From: Clostridiaceae bacterium
GTDB taxonomy: Bacteria; Bacillota; Clostridia; DSM-8532
NCBI GenBank assembly: GCA_012728015.1
Contig: JAAYFY010000065.1
Span: forward strand, 1 to 44,535
DNA length: 44,535 nt
Direction: 5' to 3'
The notes beneath the pieces are model-generated. The model was not told where the DNA came from. It searched no databases and saw only the letters and a list, made by a program, of their open reading frames with translations. Of this stretch, positions 41,658 to 44,535 are shown piece after piece. The position numbers and the translations under genes were made by a program. The stretch's first letter is position 1. Each line of letters starts with the position of its first letter.

Positions 41658-43589
41658 TTACATCTCCTCCAGTTCCCTGAGCCACAGCTGGGGCGACGCA
41701 TCGCTGGGCATGCGCCAGTCGCCCCTTGGCGACAAGCTTATGCTGCCCACCTTTGGCCCGTCGGGGAGGCAGGAACGCTTGAATTGCTGCGAGAAGAAGC
41801 GTTTATAGAACACCTTGAGCCATGCCATGAGCTGCTCCCTGGAATATGTTCCGCTGAAAGCATGCTGCGCAAGCCAGAGTACCTTTGCGGGCGGAGAGCC
41901 CCACCTTACGACATGGTACAGGAAGAAATCATGGACTTCGTAAGGTCCCAGGACATCCTCGGTTTTCTGCCCGATCTTCCCGCTTTCGGAGGGCGGCAGG
42001 AGCTCCGGGCTGATGGGGGTGTCCAGGATATCATGAAGGACGCCCTTTATTACGTCATCCGCTTCATTATCGGCATACCAGCGCAAGATATGGCAAATCA
42101 GGGTCTTGGGTACGCCCGAGTTGACCCCGTACATGGACATATGGTCCCCGTTGTAGGTGCACCATCCCAGCGTAAGCTCGGACATGTCTCCGGTACCGAC
42201 AACCAGGCCGTTATGCTTGTTGGCAAGGTCCATCAGTATCTGCATGCGTTCCCTTGCCTGTGTATTCTCGTAGGTGGTATCATGGTCCTCCGGATCATGG
42301 CCGATATCCCTGAAGTGCTGCAGGCAGGACTCGCGTATGTTAATCTCCCTGAATTCCGCTCCAAGCCCTTTGATCAGCGAAACAGCGTTGCTATACGTCC
42401 TGTCGGTCGTGCCGAAGCCCGGCATGGTGACAGCCATGATATTCTGGGTGGAAAGGCCGAGCTGTTTCATGGCCCGTGCAGTCACGATCAGGGCAAGGGT
42501 GGAGTCCAGACCGCCGGAAATGCCGATAACAGGCCGTGACAGGCCAGTATGCCGCATCCTTGTCACAAGGCCGGATGTTTGTATGGACAGGACCTCGCGG
42601 CAGCGCTCATCCCTCTGTCCCTTGCTGTCCGGCACAAAGGGGTGCCTGTCGATCCGGCGCTGGAGGGTTTCCCGCCTTGAAGGACAGGCTTTAAACATGA
42701 CCCTCCTGTAACCGCGGGCATTCTGGCCTGAGTGGCAGGCGCCCATGGCGGTCCTGTAGGACAGAAGGCCGTCTATGTCTATATCATAGGAGATCAGGTC
42801 GCTGGTGTTAAGGAACCTGTCCGACTGGGCCGCAATAACGCCGTTTTCAGCGATGATGTTATGCCCGCCGAAAACCAAATCGGTGGAGGACTCCCCTATA
42901 TTGCAGGACGAGTAGACATAGCCCGCAACGCAGCGGCCCGACTGGATCTCCACAAGGCTGGCCCGGTATGAGGCCTTGCCCACGCGCTCATTGCTTGCTG
43001 AAAGGTTGAAAAGAAGCACCGCCCCCGCCTGGGCCAGAAAGCCGCTCTGGGGGACGGGAACCCAGAGGTCCTCGCAAATTTCCACGCCGAAGCAGAAGTT
43101 GTCGTTATCCTCGCAGGCGAATATAAGATCGTTGCCTATGGGCACAGCCTTATCGCCTATCCGGATTTCCTGTATATCAAGCAACTCGGCTCTCGAAAAC
43201 CACCGGTTCTCGTAGAACTCGTTGTAGCCGGGAATATGGGTTTTCACAACGAAGCCGAGAATGTCGCCGTCCTGTATAACGGCGGCGCAGTTGAACAGCC
43301 TTCCCTTGATATTGAGGGGAAGCCCGGCCATGACCACCATGAGGGAACCACGGGTGCTGGCTGCAATCTCCTGCAGGGCTTTCACGGCGCCATCCTGCAG
43401 GATGGTCTGCCTGAACAGGTCGGCGCATGTATAACCCGTTATGCATAATTCGGGCAGGACCAGGAACTCAACTCCCTGCTGGTTCGCCCTTTGGATCATC
43501 CCGATAATCCGCTCTTTATTAAATTCAACATCCCCCACCCGCATCTCAGGCGAAGCGGCGGCAACTCTCGCAAAACCATACTGATCCAT
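41658..43589 (-). CDS. nadE: Glutamine-dependent NAD+ synthetase
   Basis: A 643-residue two-domain enzyme that amidates nicotinate adenine dinucleotide to NAD using glutamine-derived ammonia. The N-terminal nitrilase-type glutaminase has the Glu47-Lys116-Cys172 triad (LVLPELCITGY, VVKTHIPGY, VEICEDLW). The C-terminal synthetase has the pyrophosphatase loop GISGGLDST and VGTGDMSELTLGW. I start at the ATG (43587-43589), giving MDQYGFARVAAASP as in homologues; a GTG three codons earlier is possible. The domain arrangement is the long form of about 650 residues. Confidence 0.95.
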   Translation of the reverse strand: MDQYGFARVAAASPEMRVGDVEFNKERIIGMIQRANQQGVEFLVLPELCITGYTCADLFRQTILQDGAVKALQEIAASTRGSLMVVMAGLPLNIKGRLFNCAAVIQDGDILGFVVKTHIPGYNEFYENRWFSRAELLDIQEIRIGDKAVPIGNDLIFACEDNDNFCFGVEICEDLWVPVPQSGFLAQAGAVLLFNLSASNERVGKASYRASLVEIQSGRCVAGYVYSSCNIGESSTDLVFGGHNIIAENGVIAAQSDRFLNTSDLISYDIDIDGLLSYRTAMGACHSGQNARGYRRVMFKACPSRRETLQRRIDRHPFVPDSKGQRDERCREVLSIQTSGLVTRMRHTGLSRPVIGISGGLDSTLALIVTARAMKQLGLSTQNIMAVTMPGFGTTDRTYSNAVSLIKGLGAEFREINIRESCLQHFRDIGHDPEDHDTTYENTQARERMQILMDLANKHNGLVVGTGDMSELTLGWCTYNGDHMSMYGVNSGVPKTLICHILRWYADNEADDVIKGVLHDILDTPISPELLPPSESGKIGQKTEDVLGPYEVHDFFLYHVVRWGSPPAKVLWLAQHAFSGTYSREQLMAWLKVFYKRFFSQQFKRSCLPDGPKVGSISLSPRGDWRMPSDASPQLWLRELEEM

Positions 43590-43762
43590 TTTCCACACCA
43601 GCCTTTGAGCAAAAATCTTAAGGCACGGGTTTTATGCCGGGCGCGGCAGCTTCTCATTATGCCGTTTAAGAGCGGCCTTCCTCATGGCTGCGGCCCTCTG
43701 CGTGTTATCATATCCAAAAAATTACGAATGCTATCCTATGATTGAATCTTATCAGAATATCC

Positions 43763-43818
43763 AAAAAAAAGAAAGTGGGCCTTATGCCCGCAAAAAAACC
43801 CCAGGCATAATCCTGAGG
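43763..43818 (-). terminator. Tandem terminators after tRNA-Gly
   Basis: The first stem, CCTCAGG/CCTGGGG (43799-43818, one G-U), is followed on the minus strand by seven T. The second, GGGC/GCCC (43777-43789), is followed by ACTTTC and eight T. Position 43599-43762, between them and nadE, shows no gene. Confidence 0.82.
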
Positions 43819-43825
43819 CTTTAAT

Positions 43826-43899
43826 TGGAGCGGGTGAAGGGAATCGAACCCTCGCGACCAGCTTGGAAGGCTGGGGTTCTACCACTGAACTACACCCGC
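43826..43899 (-). tRNA. tRNA-Gly (anticodon TCC)
   Basis: A 74-nt cloverleaf with encoded CCA and U73. Acceptor GCGGGTG/CACCCGC, anticodon stem CCAGC/GCTGG with loop CTTCCAA. Confidence 0.98.
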
Positions 43900-43940
43900 A
43901 TATTTATCACAAATGTGATTTTTTCAACGACGCATTGTTA

Positions 43941-43969
43941 ATTATACAGGCCTGTTTACCGCTTGTCAA
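43941..43969 (-). promoter_or_regulatory. tRNA-Gly promoter
   Basis: Perfect consensus: TTGACA (43964-43969), 17-bp spacer, TATAAT (43941-43946). Confidence 0.93.
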
Positions 43970-43992
43970 GAGACTTTAACAGGTTGGAAAAA

Positions 43993-44535
43993 TCAACGCT
44001 CCGCCTGTCCCGCCAGTTCCTTAAGCAGGGTGGGATCGGCGTTGAGGTCTTTTACAAACTCCTGGCAGGCCTTGTATTTCTCCCGGTTGAAGCCCGAAAC
44101 CCGTGTGGCCCGGATCAAGAGATTCTTTGGCGTGTCCAGGGGCGACACGTACTCCACCGCAGAAACCCTGTAGCCAAATGCTTCCAGGACCATGCACCTT
44201 ATACCATCGGTGAGGACATCGGCCATCCTTGCCTTAAGAACGCCATGCTTCAGGATTTCCCTGAAGGGATGGTACCGGTATTGGGACAAAAGCTCGCTGT
44301 GGCAGCATGGCACGGCCACAATTCCCCTGGCTCTGCTTCTTATACCGTAGGCCAGAGCATAGTCGGTGGCGGTATCGCAGGCATGGAGGCTTACAACCAG
44401 GTCGGGCCCGATAGACTCCTCGTCCTCCCCACCGTAGATCAGCCGCCTGATATCTCCTTTTAAGAAGTTCATGTTACGGTATCCCAGGCGCCGGGCGATG
44501 TCCCGGGAGGCCTCGATAACTTCCTCGGAGATGTC
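43993..44535 (-). CDS. SAM-dependent methyltransferase, C-terminal part (start beyond the window)
   Basis: The last 180 residues of a gene that continues past 44535 without a start. DISEEVIEASRDIARRLGY at the window edge reads like the end of a Rossmann beta-strand and helix. DLVVSLHACDTATDYALAYG and GIVAVPCCHSEL match the class I methyltransferase family that has LHACDTATD followed by a CCH motif (Methyltransf_32-like). The frame continues upstream of the internal Met at 44472, so that Met is not the start. The substrate is not known. Confidence 0.82.
   Translation of the reverse strand, partial: DISEEVIEASRDIARRLGYRNMNFLKGDIRRLIYGGEDEESIGPDLVVSLHACDTATDYALAYGIRSRARGIVAVPCCHSELLSQYRYHPFREILKHGVLKARMADVLTDGIRCMVLEAFGYRVSAVEYVSPLDTPKNLLIRATRVSGFNREKYKACQEFVKDLNADPTLLKELAGQAER

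Noticed and set aside
41474-41701. A 75-codon Pro/Gly-rich minus-strand frame after nadE
   Set aside because: It overlaps the nadE 3' end in another frame, lacks a ribosome site, and its proline pattern follows from GTGTCCCCGG-like DNA repeats.

Overview
The window looks like a chromosomal segment of a Gram-positive, Clostridia-like Firmicute with roughly half G+C. The evidence is a PolC-type replicative polymerase, a T-box riboswitch, an AbrB/SpoVT-type regulator, the hisS-aspS pair, mDAP-type MurE, PASTA-domain PBP, lipoproteins, and Shine-Dalgarno sites of the AAGGAGG type before most genes. No species can be named from sequence alone. Almost everything is on the minus strand; only a diguanylate cyclase and a GntR-ABC transporter operon read on plus.

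Region by region, in coordinate order. 1-8254 is the division and cell-wall (dcw) cluster, transcribed leftward from a sigma-A-like promoter at 8226-8254: mraZ, rsmH, a 486-nt structured purine-rich spacer, ftsL, a class B PBP with two PASTA domains, murE, murF and the start of mraY. Upstream lie rodA and lgt (lipoprotein lipidation), then a pair of M16 peptidase-family genes. 13.7-19 kb holds a membrane diguanylate cyclase (plus) convergent with S-adenosylhomocysteine hydrolase (minus), then a plus-strand operon of a YtrA-type GntR repressor, ABC ATPase, permease and a small membrane-anchored protein, closed by a large bidirectional terminator. 19-27.5 kb is a housekeeping run: hisS, aspS, lepB, polC, punA. 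27.5-34.6 kb has a class II aldolase, a sensor kinase and response regulator, a zinc-ribbon transglutaminase membrane protein, a NYN/OST-HTH protein, an AbrB-type regulator and a lipoprotein. 34.6-35.1 kb carries tRNA-Lys, tRNA-Gln and tRNA-His. Then come an M23 peptidase, two different prolyl-tRNA synthetases in tandem behind a T-box leader, a coiled-coil lipoprotein, glutamine-dependent NAD synthetase, tRNA-Gly and the end of a SAM-dependent methyltransferase.

The most unusual observation is the PolC. The 3'-5' exonuclease domain that normally interrupts the PHP domain is absent: the protein runs straight from the PHP glutamate E421 to the next PHP ligand H445, while all nine PHP metal-ligand positions and the polymerase aspartates are present. 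Also worth a look are a sensor kinase whose last ~49 residues come from interspersed repeats that replaced its stop, the structured spacer inside the dcw operon, the tandem bacterial-type and archaeal-type ProRS genes, and several well-formed operators (MraZ boxes, GntR inverted repeat, 11-bp response-regulator repeats, paired 10-bp arms around the aldolase promoter).
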